Positions 1 through 6,300 of a stretch of 10,470 nucleotides of DNA are shown one piece after another. Location: the NCBI GenBank assembly GCA_947463775.1, contig CANHVD010000145.1, positions 1 to 10,470 of the forward strand, in the 5' to 3' direction. The notes below the pieces were generated by a model. The model saw only the letters and a list, made by a program, of their open reading frames with translations, had not been told where the DNA came from and ran no database searches. This DNA comes from Planctomycetaceae bacterium (GTDB lineage Bacteria; Planctomycetota; Planctomycetia; Planctomycetales; Planctomycetaceae). Every line of letters begins with the position of its first letter. Positions within the stretch are counted from its first letter, which is position 1. A program made the translations under genes and the position numbers.

Positions 1-104
1 AGGTACAAGTGACAGCCCTGGACCGCGAGTGCTGTTGCGAGTGCTCGTCCAATGCCCGAGGCGGCTCCCGTAATGAACGCGTTGCGATCTTTAACTGACT
101 TCAT
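1..104 (-). CDS. Short-chain dehydrogenase/reductase, N-terminal fragment
   Basis: Reading leftward from an ATG at 104, the first 34 residues begin MKSVKDRNAFITGAASGIGR and continue ALATALAVQGCHLYL to the window edge. TGAASGIG (residues 12-19) is the classical TGxxxGIG dinucleotide-binding motif of short-chain dehydrogenases, followed by the first Rossmann helix. The family uses NAD(P)H to oxidise or reduce alcohols and ketones. The catalytic Ser-Tyr-Lys residues lie beyond the window, so the substrate cannot be guessed. The start is supported by an AGGGAAG-like ribosome binding site just upstream (about 110-116). The gene is cut only by the window end. An out-of-frame small ORF overlaps its first 14 bases. 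Confidence 0.87.
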   Translation of the reverse strand, partial: MKSVKDRNAFITGAASGIGRALATALAVQGCHLY

Positions 105-288
105 GGCATCTTCCCTGATGAAAGCTGTATCGCCTGTCCTTCGGCGACAATCCTGATGTTATCTGTTTCGTGCGGACTTCTGTCTCCAGGGTGGCATTGA
201 ACCTGAAGAGACTGTCAAAAAATTGTCCCGGATTCTCTGTCGACTCAAACTCGTCGTGTTTCAGTGCCATCTCCAGAGTTCCAGACAC
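91..288 (-). CDS. Possible small hypothetical protein overlapping the SDR start
   Basis: This is a 65-codon ORF with a GTG start at 288. Its TAA stop lies inside the dehydrogenase gene, giving a 14-bp out-of-frame overlap that would suit translational coupling. The product is hydrophilic and acidic in its first half, with a short FFDSLFRF stretch around residues 23-30. It has no signal peptide, membrane segment or motif I recognise. Codons look fairly natural, with frequent G in position one and more G/C in position three than position two. The open frame extends a little upstream of the GTG, back to a TGA, without another good start, and no strong ribosome binding site is visible. It may equally be the untranslated leader of the dehydrogenase gene. 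Confidence 0.25.
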   Translation of the reverse strand: MSGTLEMALKHDEFESTENPGQFFDSLFRFNATLETEVRTKQITSGLSPKDRRYSFHQGRCHEVS

Positions 289-315
289 CGTTTTCCATAA
301 GCTATTGAAGGCAAC

Positions 316-363
316 GAATCACAAACAATCTGTCAAAAGCCTGAGAGTGATTGATTGGGATTC
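316..363 (-). terminator. Stem-loop just after the thioredoxin-like gene
   Basis: GAATC at 316-320 pairs with GATTC at 359-363, and CAATC at 326-330 pairs with GATTG at 349-353. Three of the five base pairs between these also match, giving about 13 of 15 pairs around an 18-nt loop. It begins 10 nt past the stop codon of the minus-strand gene ending at 374. No run of U follows on the minus strand, so it is not a textbook intrinsic terminator. It may be a weak terminator or a 3'-end stabilising structure. Confidence 0.35.
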
Positions 364-373
364 AGCCAGAAGA

Positions 374-1018
374 TCACTGTTTTCGAGAACGCTTAAACGG
401 AATGGCACATCCTCGAGCAGGCACTCGTTGAGTCACAGGAAGCTCATTCTTCAAGGCTGCCTCGATTGCCTGTTCAACGTATCTTTCTGTCACCTGCGAA
501 GCATCTGTCTTGTCATCCATAGCTCCGACAAAAACAACTTTACGTTCCCTGTTCAGGACAAAAAACTCCGGCGTGAAATTAGCCCGATAAGTGTTCGCAA
601 CTTGTTGTGTTTCATCAATCAGATAGGCAAATGAAAACTTCTTTTCCACTGCCCGCTGCTTCATCTTGTCCAATTGTTCTGATGGCTTCTTATTCGCATT
701 GATCGCAACGAGGACGACTCCTTGTGGATGGTCCGCATACTTCTTTTGAAGTTCAATCATCCTGTCTTCATAATCAACCGCGTAAGGGCATGAGTTGCAG
801 GTGAAGCACACGATCACGACTTGCTTGTCTTTCAGATCCGCCAATGAATGTGTCTTGTCATCAATCCCCTTGAGATCTTTCCACTCCGGTGCCGCATCAC
901 CAATCCTGAGTTCTGCAGGAGATTCTTCCTGCGCAATGGCAGTTGAAACACAGCACAAAAGACCAGCAAAAAATGCCACTCCGATCTTTAGGGTCGCGTG
1001 TGTTACTTTAGAACTCAT
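374..1018 (-). CDS. Exported thioredoxin-like (redoxin/AhpC-TSA type) protein
   Basis: This is a 214-aa thioredoxin-fold protein, probably a periplasmic thiol oxidoreductase. Residues 1-29 form a signal peptide (basic start, a core around KIGVAFFAGLLCCVSTA, likely cleavage after AIA). The mature part opens with a redoxin-like segment (IGDAAPEWKDL), then FTCNSCPYA with a C74-N-S-C77-P active site. C71 lies three residues before it. TPEFFVL at about 149-155 contains the expected cis-proline (P150), and VVFVGAMDD is the following strand. The tail ends with RGCAIPFKR, holding C203, a tail style I associate with this planctomycete-type family. ATG at 1018 is preferred to the adjacent TTG at 1021; a GGAG sits about 9 nt upstream. 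It is transcribed divergently from the SH3 protein gene. The fold is well supported, but the redox partner is unknown. Confidence 0.93.
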   Translation of the reverse strand: MSSKVTHATLKIGVAFFAGLLCCVSTAIAQEESPAELRIGDAAPEWKDLKGIDDKTHSLADLKDKQVVIVCFTCNSCPYAVDYEDRMIELQKKYADHPQGVVLVAINANKKPSEQLDKMKQRAVEKKFSFAYLIDETQQVANTYRANFTPEFFVLNRERKVVFVGAMDDKTDASQVTERYVEQAIEAALKNELPVTQRVPARGCAIPFKRSRKQ

Positions 1019-1321
1019 CAATCCAATCTCCGTGTGCGTGTCATCGACTTCATTCCGGGGTTGCTCCAGTGGCTGATAAAGAGGCCGCCAAAAACTGGCA
1101 GTCGCATTTCAGAAAGCCTGAGAACCATTCCAGCCGTCACGGCTTCAGGATATTCAATCCAAAGCCCGCTCATCATGCCATCCACAGTCTGTTGGGGTTG
1201 TTCTGGCGAAACCGGCGTCGTTGTAAGCCATCGCTCACGTTTGCCTCTTCCCGGATTCTGCTGGACCGGCCTCCCAAAATCAATCCTCGTTTCCGTTCCA
1301 GATATCTTCCGGAAAGCCGAC

Positions 1322-1417
1322 TTGAGTCAACTTCGAAGTTTTATTAAGCCTGACGAAGTTTCATTCTGGAATAAAGCGTTTTGCGGCAAAACCTGCATTC
1401 GCCAAACATGGTTTAGC
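1322..1417. promoter_or_regulatory. Cluster of dyads and direct repeats, operator-like
   Basis: Within 96 bp there are four dyads and one repeat pair. TTGAGTCAA (1322-1330) is a 9-bp dyad. AACTTCGAAGTT (1329-1340) is a perfect 12-bp palindrome. GTTTTGCGGCAAAAC (1378-1392) has 7-bp arms around a single G. GCCAAAC/GTTTAGC (1401-1417) matches at 6 of 7 positions around ATG. CGAAGTTTTATT (1334-1345) recurs as CGAAGTTTCATT (1354-1365), exactly 20 bp apart, close to two helical turns. This arrangement is typical of protein-binding sites between divergent genes. No known operator consensus was recognised, so the regulator is unknown. Confidence 0.35.
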
Positions 1418-1690
1418 CAGTGTTTCTTGCGGAATGGACGACATCAACAAGCGAACCAGGTGGAAGTTATCCGGGTGTTCCGGTCATCAGAGGCAGTCCT
1501 CCGATGAATTACGAAATCGAATCATTCCTCCCAGTTTGCCGAGTCGGTTTTTTATTCAAACGGCAGAGTTTGCCGGACTGTTACTTAAATCGCAGGGATT
1601 GCCGAATCATGTCTGAATTCAAAACGCGACTTGATGTTTCGAGTGAAACTGATTTCCCTGAAGTCATTACTGTTCATTGCCAACCCCTTC

Positions 1691-1697
1691 ACGGAGG
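1691..1697 (+). promoter_or_regulatory. Ribosome binding site fixing the SH3 protein start
   Basis: ACGGAGG ends 7 nt before the ATG at 1705. It is a strong Shine-Dalgarno match at ideal spacing, and the ATG opens a clear signal peptide. This rules out the in-frame upstream start at 1420. Confidence 0.8.
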
Positions 1698-1704
1698 CAC
1701 CGCC

Positions 1705-3147
1705 ATGTTGCGTGCGTTCGCCACGGTTGTCCTGTACCCCATTACCCTGGTCTGTTGTGCTCTTGTGTCTGCAGATGCAGACGCGCAGAGCACTGATTTC
1801 CCCTATGAAGCGAGGGTCGTCGCGGAAGAGACGTACGCCCGCAGCGGTGCCGGGGAAGCCTATTACCCGACTCAGCGACTTCCGCGCGAATCGACCGTGA
1901 TTGTCCATCGCCATGATCCGGGTGGCTGGTATTCCATCGAGCCGCCAAGCGGCAGCTTCAGTTGGATTCCCGAACGCTTCGTGAAGCGGTTGAGCGACTC
2001 CGAAGGTGAAGTCACGGAAGAGAACGTGGCTGCCTGGGTGGGCAGTGAATTCGGTGACGAGACATCCGTCTTTCAGCGCCGAATGAAAGCTGGTGAGAAG
2101 GTTACGATCCTTGGTCAGAAGCAGCTTGATACGACCAGCGGTCTTCAGTCGATGTTGAAGGTTGCTCCTCCGACAAGAGAACGCCGCTGGATTCCCGGTG
2201 CAGCAGTCGTCCCTGTGGATGAGAACCTGCGGCGAAAGCAGAATGCCGATCCCTACAAAGTGCCCGGCAACGCCAAGCTTCAGGATGGTGCGATCGTCAC
2301 TCCCGGTCAGGCGAAGGATCGCACTGCGATGAACGGTGGAGGAGTTGTCGACGTTCCATTGCCGGGGCCTAGCTCACAGTTGCAGAATCTGAAGTCGTTG
2401 CGACAGGAGCAGCAGCAGCTTGCAGAGATTGATCGACGATTTCGTGAAATGATTCTGCAGGATGCTTCGCGATGGGATCTGGACTCCGTCGAGAACCAGT
2501 ATCGCAGTCTTCAGACCGCAACAACTCACAAGCCAATCTCCGGTCAGATTGACATGCGATACCCCGCGATTGAACGCTATCGGCGTCGTCTCGTTTCTCT
2601 GATGGAGATCAAAGATGTCACAGCACAAACCGAGATGCGTGATGCTCAGTTGCTGGCACGCCATTCTCAGAATGGTTTCGGCTTATCGAATACTGCCGTT
2701 GCCAGCGTCGGGCCTGAGTCGACGGCTCCTCAGGGCGAGCCGATGGAGTTGGCGGCTGCGTTTGATTCGTTTCTGAATCGTGATGTTTCGAATATCGCCG
2801 CCAATGCACAGCCAGTGCCTGCCGTCACGTCGATGACACCAGAATCTCTCCCGACGAGCGAGAACCCGCCAGCGGCACAGGCCGGTGTGATTACTCCCGG
2901 TAGTCCACAGAATCGCTTTGTCGGCGCGGGGATCGTTCAGAAAGCGGAGAACGGCGAAGCCGGGGCTGGTTATGTGCTGATGGCACCTTCAGGAAAGATT
3001 CTCGCGGACCTGAAGCCCACGGGCAATGTTCGACTTGAGGATTTTGTCGGACAGCAGGTCGGCGTTCAGGGCAGTCGCTGGTCAGAAAAAGAAAAACGCG
3101 ACATCATCGAAGTCAGCGCTCTGGAGTCTGTGAGAATTCGACAGTAG
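1705..3147 (+). CDS. Exported SH3-domain protein with helical middle and C-terminal domain
   Basis: This 480-aa protein begins with a signal peptide (MLRAFATVVLYPITLVCCAL, probable cleavage after ADA at residue 27). Residues about 32-95 look like a bacterial SH3 domain, with ARVVAEETYARSG and a GGWYSIEPPSGSFSWIPE core. Residues about 108-171 look like a second, more divergent SH3-like unit ending RRWIPGAAVVPVDE. Residues 224-318 are charged and helical, probably coiled coil, with LRQEQQQLAEIDRRFREM. A Pro/Ala/Ser/Thr-rich linker (about 322-402) leads to a compact C-terminal domain (404-480: FVGAGIVQ, YVLMAPSGKILADL, FVGQQVGVQGSRW). SH3b domains usually bind peptides or peptidoglycan, so an envelope role is inferred. 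No catalytic domain is visible. It is monocistronic as far as can be seen and is followed by a stem-loop. Confidence 0.9.
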   Translation: MLRAFATVVLYPITLVCCALVSADADAQSTDFPYEARVVAEETYARSGAGEAYYPTQRLPRESTVIVHRHDPGGWYSIEPPSGSFSWIPERFVKRLSDSEGEVTEENVAAWVGSEFGDETSVFQRRMKAGEKVTILGQKQLDTTSGLQSMLKVAPPTRERRWIPGAAVVPVDENLRRKQNADPYKVPGNAKLQDGAIVTPGQAKDRTAMNGGGVVDVPLPGPSSQLQNLKSLRQEQQQLAEIDRRFREMILQDASRWDLDSVENQYRSLQTATTHKPISGQIDMRYPAIERYRRRLVSLMEIKDVTAQTEMRDAQLLARHSQNGFGLSNTAVASVGPESTAPQGEPMELAAAFDSFLNRDVSNIAANAQPVPAVTSMTPESLPTSENPPAAQAGVITPGSPQNRFVGAGIVQKAENGEAGAGYVLMAPSGKILADLKPTGNVRLEDFVGQQVGVQGSRWSEKEKRDIIEVSALESVRIRQ

Positions 3148-3163
3148 CAATCGCCATGCTCTT

Positions 3164-3213
3164 TGACTCAATTCACGGCCTGCTCGAACTCCTCAAGCCT
3201 GCCGTGAAAGTCA
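3164..3213 (+). terminator. Strong stem-loop after the SH3 protein gene
   Basis: TTCACGGC (3172-3179) pairs perfectly with GCCGTGAA (3201-3208). Outside it TGACT (3164-3168) pairs with AGTCA (3209-3213) across a 3-nt bulge. That gives 13 base pairs around a 21-nt loop, starting 17 nt past the stop codon at 3147. No U-tract follows. The position between convergent genes supports a role in ending or protecting the transcript. Confidence 0.5.
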
Positions 3214-3291
3214 TCTGCTAGTGCACCCTGGACCGGCTTGCGTTCCGAAGCATTCAGGTAAAATGTCAGTTCTTGCAACTTGACTCAGGCG

Positions 3292-3326
3292 GGCTGCTGG
3301 TTTGACACGAAGTGTCGATTTCAGCC
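3292..3326 (-). terminator. Nested hairpin downstream of the glycosyltransferase gene
   Basis: GACAC (3304-3308) and GTGTC (3312-3316) form a tight hairpin with a 3-nt loop, enclosed by GGCTG (3292-3296) pairing with CAGCC (3322-3326). It lies about 70-100 nt past the stop of the minus-strand glycosyltransferase gene. No U-tract is seen. The rest of the 247-bp convergent gap (3148-3394) shows nothing else. Confidence 0.25.
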
Positions 3327-3394
3327 GGTATGGTTGTTCAAGCGAGAATAGAATGCTGGCTGAAGCCTGCACTAAAAGTGGAAAGGCCCAAAGA

Positions 3395-4555
3395 TCATCG
3401 CCCCGCAAGAGCATCTCCGATGTCCTTGCTGAGAACCTGCAGGAAATTCGGTTCCGAATGGAGAGCGACAAACTGCTGCTGCAAAGGCGATGGAGCCCAT
3501 GTCTTGGCCTCCTTCGAAAACTCATGGATGGCAGTCGCAAGCTCTTGACCATTACTGGAATCACAAACTGAACCCAGTTGGTAGCGTTTCGTCATTTCTC
3601 CGATCCAGCCGTACGAATCGCCGAGAACCGGTCTGTTTGCAGCGGCTGCCCTGATAACGGTACTTGAGGACCCGATGTGCCGCCGAAACGGAACGCACAC
3701 AAAATCACACGCTTCAAAATATGTCTGTAGTTCTGAGTTATCAATAAACTTATCCAGAGCAACTATTCTGTTCGAGTCGGCCCTTTGCCCCTGGATTTGA
3801 TTTCTAATCGCAGCTGAGAACTTCCCGGCCAGCAATAACTTCCATTCAGCTGGTAAGTCTGCGGCGTGAAACGCATCAATCAGTCGATCTGCGCCCTTTC
3901 GCTCATCTATCGCACCAAAGAGCCCTATGTAGCTGCATTCCGTCGGTAATTTCAGCGCATTGGCAGCATCGAGACAGCTCAACATCTGCCCTTGAGGAAC
4001 AGGATCCGGCAGGAAGACACTTTTCCTGGCCAAAACGTCGGAATGCTTCTGCACAAATTCGTATGCGATTGCATCAATCCAATAGACCCTGTGAATGACA
4101 TTGGAACTTAACGCCCGAAGAGTTACCAGATTCTGCAACCTTCTCCGAACGCCACTTTCCTCATATGCGAATGTGCCACGCATTTTTAACACAGACACTC
4201 GTGCCCGGAGTGAAGATCGCCTTAGCGAAAGGGCTTCCAAAAGTGCCACACACTCAGCAAGTCCTCCATCTGCGTAAGGAATTAATACATCCGAATACGC
4301 CCCGCTGCGGATCTGGCTGCACAACCACGAGAGCACTCCAAACCTGCCCTTGCCATCAATGGTGACCTGTCTGACGTTGTCTGCAATTTCAGCCAGATGC
4401 CCATTAAACTCGGGGGTCTTGTTCACATCCGCCGGGAGCGCAAGCGTAACGTTGGCACCCGAAAGTTGGGCGGCCATTGCGAATAGCCTGACATAGTTCA
4501 GCCTATGGCCTCCTGAGTTGGGCTCAAAGATCAATATGTTCCTGTTGCTACCCAC
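3395..4555 (-). CDS. GT4-like glycosyltransferase of a surface glycan
   Basis: This 386-aa product has a two-lobed GT-B layout. The N-terminal lobe opens with NILIFEPNSGGHRLNYV (residues 6-22), the glycine-rich first loop seen in GT4-type enzymes. The C-terminal lobe has YIGLFGAIDERKGADRLIDAF (209-229), KLLLAGKF (239-246), a VALDKFIDNSELQTYFEACDF segment (265-285) and VPF...GSSSTVIRAAAANRPVL (288-311). It probably transfers a sugar from a nucleotide donor to a lipid-linked glycan on the cytoplasmic face. The usual E-x7-E pair is not present: the aligned positions are I294 and R302. GTG at 4555 is chosen because GGAGAGG lies 7 nt upstream and the fold begins immediately after. The ATG at 4648 would add 31 residues without a good binding site. 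It follows the flippase gene by 100 nt and is last in the block. Confidence 0.88.
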   Translation of the reverse strand: MGSNRNILIFEPNSGGHRLNYVRLFAMAAQLSGANVTLALPADVNKTPEFNGHLAEIADNVRQVTIDGKGRFGVLSWLCSQIRSGAYSDVLIPYADGGLAECVALLEALSLRRSSLRARVSVLKMRGTFAYEESGVRRRLQNLVTLRALSSNVIHRVYWIDAIAYEFVQKHSDVLARKSVFLPDPVPQGQMLSCLDAANALKLPTECSYIGLFGAIDERKGADRLIDAFHAADLPAEWKLLLAGKFSAAIRNQIQGQRADSNRIVALDKFIDNSELQTYFEACDFVCVPFRRHIGSSSTVIRAAAANRPVLGDSYGWIGEMTKRYQLGSVCDSSNGQELATAIHEFSKEAKTWAPSPLQQQFVALHSEPNFLQVLSKDIGDALAGR

Positions 4556-4562
4556 GCAGACA

Positions 4563-4569
4563 CCTCTCC
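4563..4569 (-). promoter_or_regulatory. Ribosome binding site deciding the glycosyltransferase GTG start
   Basis: On the minus strand GGAGAGG is followed by 7 nt and then GTG at 4555. The Rossmann-like first strand starts a few codons later. This is a clearly better context than the ATG codons at 4606 or 4648. Confidence 0.6.
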
Positions 4570-4655
4570 AATACTTGAGCCTCGCTGGACCGAACGGGGA
4601 CGCCATTTTAGCAGTGAACACCAGGTGCTGAACTGCAGTCATCGCCATTCAGCAT

Positions 4656-6116
4656 TCACGGAGTGTGAGTCACCAGTTTTTCTCGAACCCCGGAGCTAAG
4701 CAAAACTACAAAAGGAATGATGGTCAAGGCAAATGAAAGGCCGGCAGCACCGCAGAAGAAATAGACCTCAAAGCCGGTGCTGGCCAGAAACGCGGCAACC
4801 GAAACGGTTCCAATTGATCTGGCAAACAGGAGCAATGAAACGACCCTCGTTTTGCCCAACGCAAGATTGACTGAATAAAGAAAGTTCTCCAGCGAGATCG
4901 CAGTTAAGTACACCATGGAGGCGGCCAACTGGTACTTATCAGGCGGGGCTAACTTAGGAACAATCAACCGCAACACGGGATCGCCAAAGAAAAATGCGGC
5001 TGTAGTAACGAACGCGCCAAACACCAGCAAACTGAGAGTTCCACCAAACATGTAGATTCGGACCCAGCGGTGCGACCCCTCAGCCAGCGCATGAAAGAAT
5101 GCCGCGCAAAGAGGCGAGATGATGATGCTCGCGACGGAGAACAGCCCCAGCACCAGGGACATCAACAAAGCAAAGCGAGAGATCTGATCAGCTTCACCAA
5201 ACCTGGAAAGCAACAATAGTGGTGCCTGGTTGCAAAGATAGGCCGATATTCCGCCAACGAAGGTGAAGACAAGAGTTTCGGAGCGAAGCGTTGAATACAG
5301 ATCAGGATCAGCCTCCGCAGGCTTTACGCAGAGTGAGCTATTGTGAGCAAGAAACAAAAGTAAATTCAACACCTGCACCGTGAAGGGAACGGCAGCCACA
5401 ATCGCAGCCATGACCAGATAGTTGGGCAGACGTGGCAAGAGCGCGACAAGCAAGAGCATCGATATCAGTTTTGCAACAATCTCCCTGATGCTGGATCGGT
5501 GCGATTCCAGCAGTGCAGACTGGAGCAGATCTGTCGTGCCAAGGGAAATCGTGAACAGTCCGCAAAATGCCAACAAGGCGATTGGGGTTCTGTCGACGCT
5601 GTTCTCATTCACCCCCGGAATCAATCGTCCAAGACTCTCTGTGTAGATAACAATCAGAAAGAGGAGGAAGAGAATCGTAGCCCACAGCGTTGAGGATCCG
5701 AGCGAAAAGCGAAGCAGTGAACGCTGGGAGTTAAGATCGCCCTTAACCACAGCCCGCGAAAAGACAGCGATCAGTGAAGGCCCGAACCTGATCATGAAAA
5801 CTGCAGGAAGGGCCGCGATCGCGGAAAGCGCCGCGAACTTACCGAGACCACCGCTACCAAAAATGGAGACACAGGTTGCGGCCAACTGTAGCTGGAAAAC
5901 AACACTCAACGCGCGATGCAGGAACGCCGCAGCTATTGCAAGAAAAGTTCTCTTATTCCTCTGTGAACCGAAGTTCTTTCGCACGCCTCCCCCATTCGTC
6001 ACCTCAATTGAATTGGAACCGGGCCCCCGGAAGATCTTGTGAACGAGTTTCACGATCACCAGCGTATCCGGGTCAATTGCTAAGTCTCTATCTTGAGCCG
6101 CATCATTGCCGTTCAT
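4656..6116 (-). CDS. Polysaccharide flippase, Wzx/MATE-like (MOP superfamily)
   Basis: This 486-aa protein is strongly hydrophobic after residue 56, with about 12 membrane segments. Clear ones lie near 92-120, 142-158, 178-195, 215-228, 232-257, 281-303, 315-342, 353-377, 397-419, 424-445 and 450-474. FLAIAAAFLHRALSVVFQL (58-76), FGSGGLGKFAALSAIAALP and the regular spacing of segments match oligosaccharide flippases, which move undecaprenyl-linked glycans to the outer face of the inner membrane. The assignment rests on topology and context, since the family has little conserved sequence. Residues 1-56 form a polar N-terminal extension rich in Asp, Asn and Gly; no internal start has a better binding site, though the real start could be later. 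It sits between an FkbM gene (184 nt upstream) and a glycosyltransferase gene (100 nt downstream), as expected for a glycan locus. Confidence 0.85.
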   Translation of the reverse strand: MNGNDAAQDRDLAIDPDTLVIVKLVHKIFRGPGSNSIEVTNGGGVRKNFGSQRNKRTFLAIAAAFLHRALSVVFQLQLAATCVSIFGSGGLGKFAALSAIAALPAVFMIRFGPSLIAVFSRAVVKGDLNSQRSLLRFSLGSSTLWATILFLLFLIVIYTESLGRLIPGVNENSVDRTPIALLAFCGLFTISLGTTDLLQSALLESHRSSIREIVAKLISMLLLVALLPRLPNYLVMAAIVAAVPFTVQVLNLLLFLAHNSSLCVKPAEADPDLYSTLRSETLVFTFVGGISAYLCNQAPLLLLSRFGEADQISRFALLMSLVLGLFSVASIIISPLCAAFFHALAEGSHRWVRIYMFGGTLSLLVFGAFVTTAAFFFGDPVLRLIVPKLAPPDKYQLAASMVYLTAISLENFLYSVNLALGKTRVVSLLLFARSIGTVSVAAFLASTGFEVYFFCGAAGLSFALTIIPFVVLLSSGVREKLVTHTP

Positions 6117-6300
6117 CTCTGAATCGGCGCAACTAAGCCCCTTGCCTCATGCGGACCGTCACTAACGATACATTCACATGCGCTACCGCAGGCGAAAGGC
6201 CGGTTGCACAATACAGCAGGCCATAGACATCGCTGAAACGCCGATACTGAAGTGACTTAAGCCTGATCATCGTTCCCCGTCGGAAAACATTGATCCTGCA
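6117..6300 (-). other. Gap between FkbM and flippase genes, with a hairpin and a tiny ORF
   Basis: A hairpin lies at 6265-6295, 5 nt past the FkbM stop. GATCA/TGATC is its outer stem, followed inward by GTT/AAC (6272-6274 with 6286-6288) and CC/GG (6277-6278 with 6282-6283), separated by small internal loops. A 45-codon minus-strand ORF runs from ATG at 6270 to TAG at 6133, with GGGGA three bases before the ATG. Its product starts MIRLKSLQYRRFSDVYGLLY and resembles nothing I know. It ends 16 nt before the flippase ATG. I consider it possible but unsupported. Confidence 0.3.

Larger units (their letters stand above)
1019..1704. other. Divergent intergenic region, 686 bp, no convincing gene
   Basis: This gap separates two outward-facing genes and should hold both promoters. 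Plus-strand ORFs inside it (for example 998-1507 and 1069-1347) lack recognisable motifs, are rich in Ser, Arg and Cys, and overlap each other in different frames, so I read them as chance. A short hairpin lies at 1132-1144 (AGCCG/CGGCT, loop TCA), extended by CCTGA at 1117-1121 pairing with TCAGG at 1145-1149. The striking part is the motif cluster at 1322-1417, listed separately. AGTTTGCCG occurs at 1533-1541 and again at 1567-1575. I could not place a convincing -35/-10 pair for either gene. Confidence 0.6.

Noticed and set aside
170..634. 154-codon plus-strand ORF
   Set aside because: It is largely antisense to the well-supported thioredoxin-like gene and its product is Ser/Arg/Cys-rich without motifs.
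998..1507. 169-codon plus-strand ORF in the divergent gap
   Set aside because: It starts inside the antisense of the thioredoxin-like gene, overlaps another frame, has no motif or binding site and spans the operator-like cluster.
1539..1553. CCGAGTCGG followed by six T, terminator-like
   Set aside because: The stem has only 3-4 bp, and it lies upstream of the SH3 gene where no plus-strand gene ends.
1420..1704. In-frame 95-codon extension upstream of the SH3 protein
   Set aside because: The ATG at 1705 has an ideal ACGGAGG and opens a clear signal peptide. The extension has no such binding site and would bury the signal peptide.
2374..2809. Minus-strand ORFs inside the SH3 gene
   Set aside because: They are antisense shadows of a well-supported coding region with a signal peptide and domain structure.
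4556..4648. Longer N-terminus for the glycosyltransferase starting at 4648
   Set aside because: There is no good ribosome binding site, the extra 31 residues lie before the first strand of the fold, and the GTG at 4555 has GGAGAGG at 7-nt spacing.
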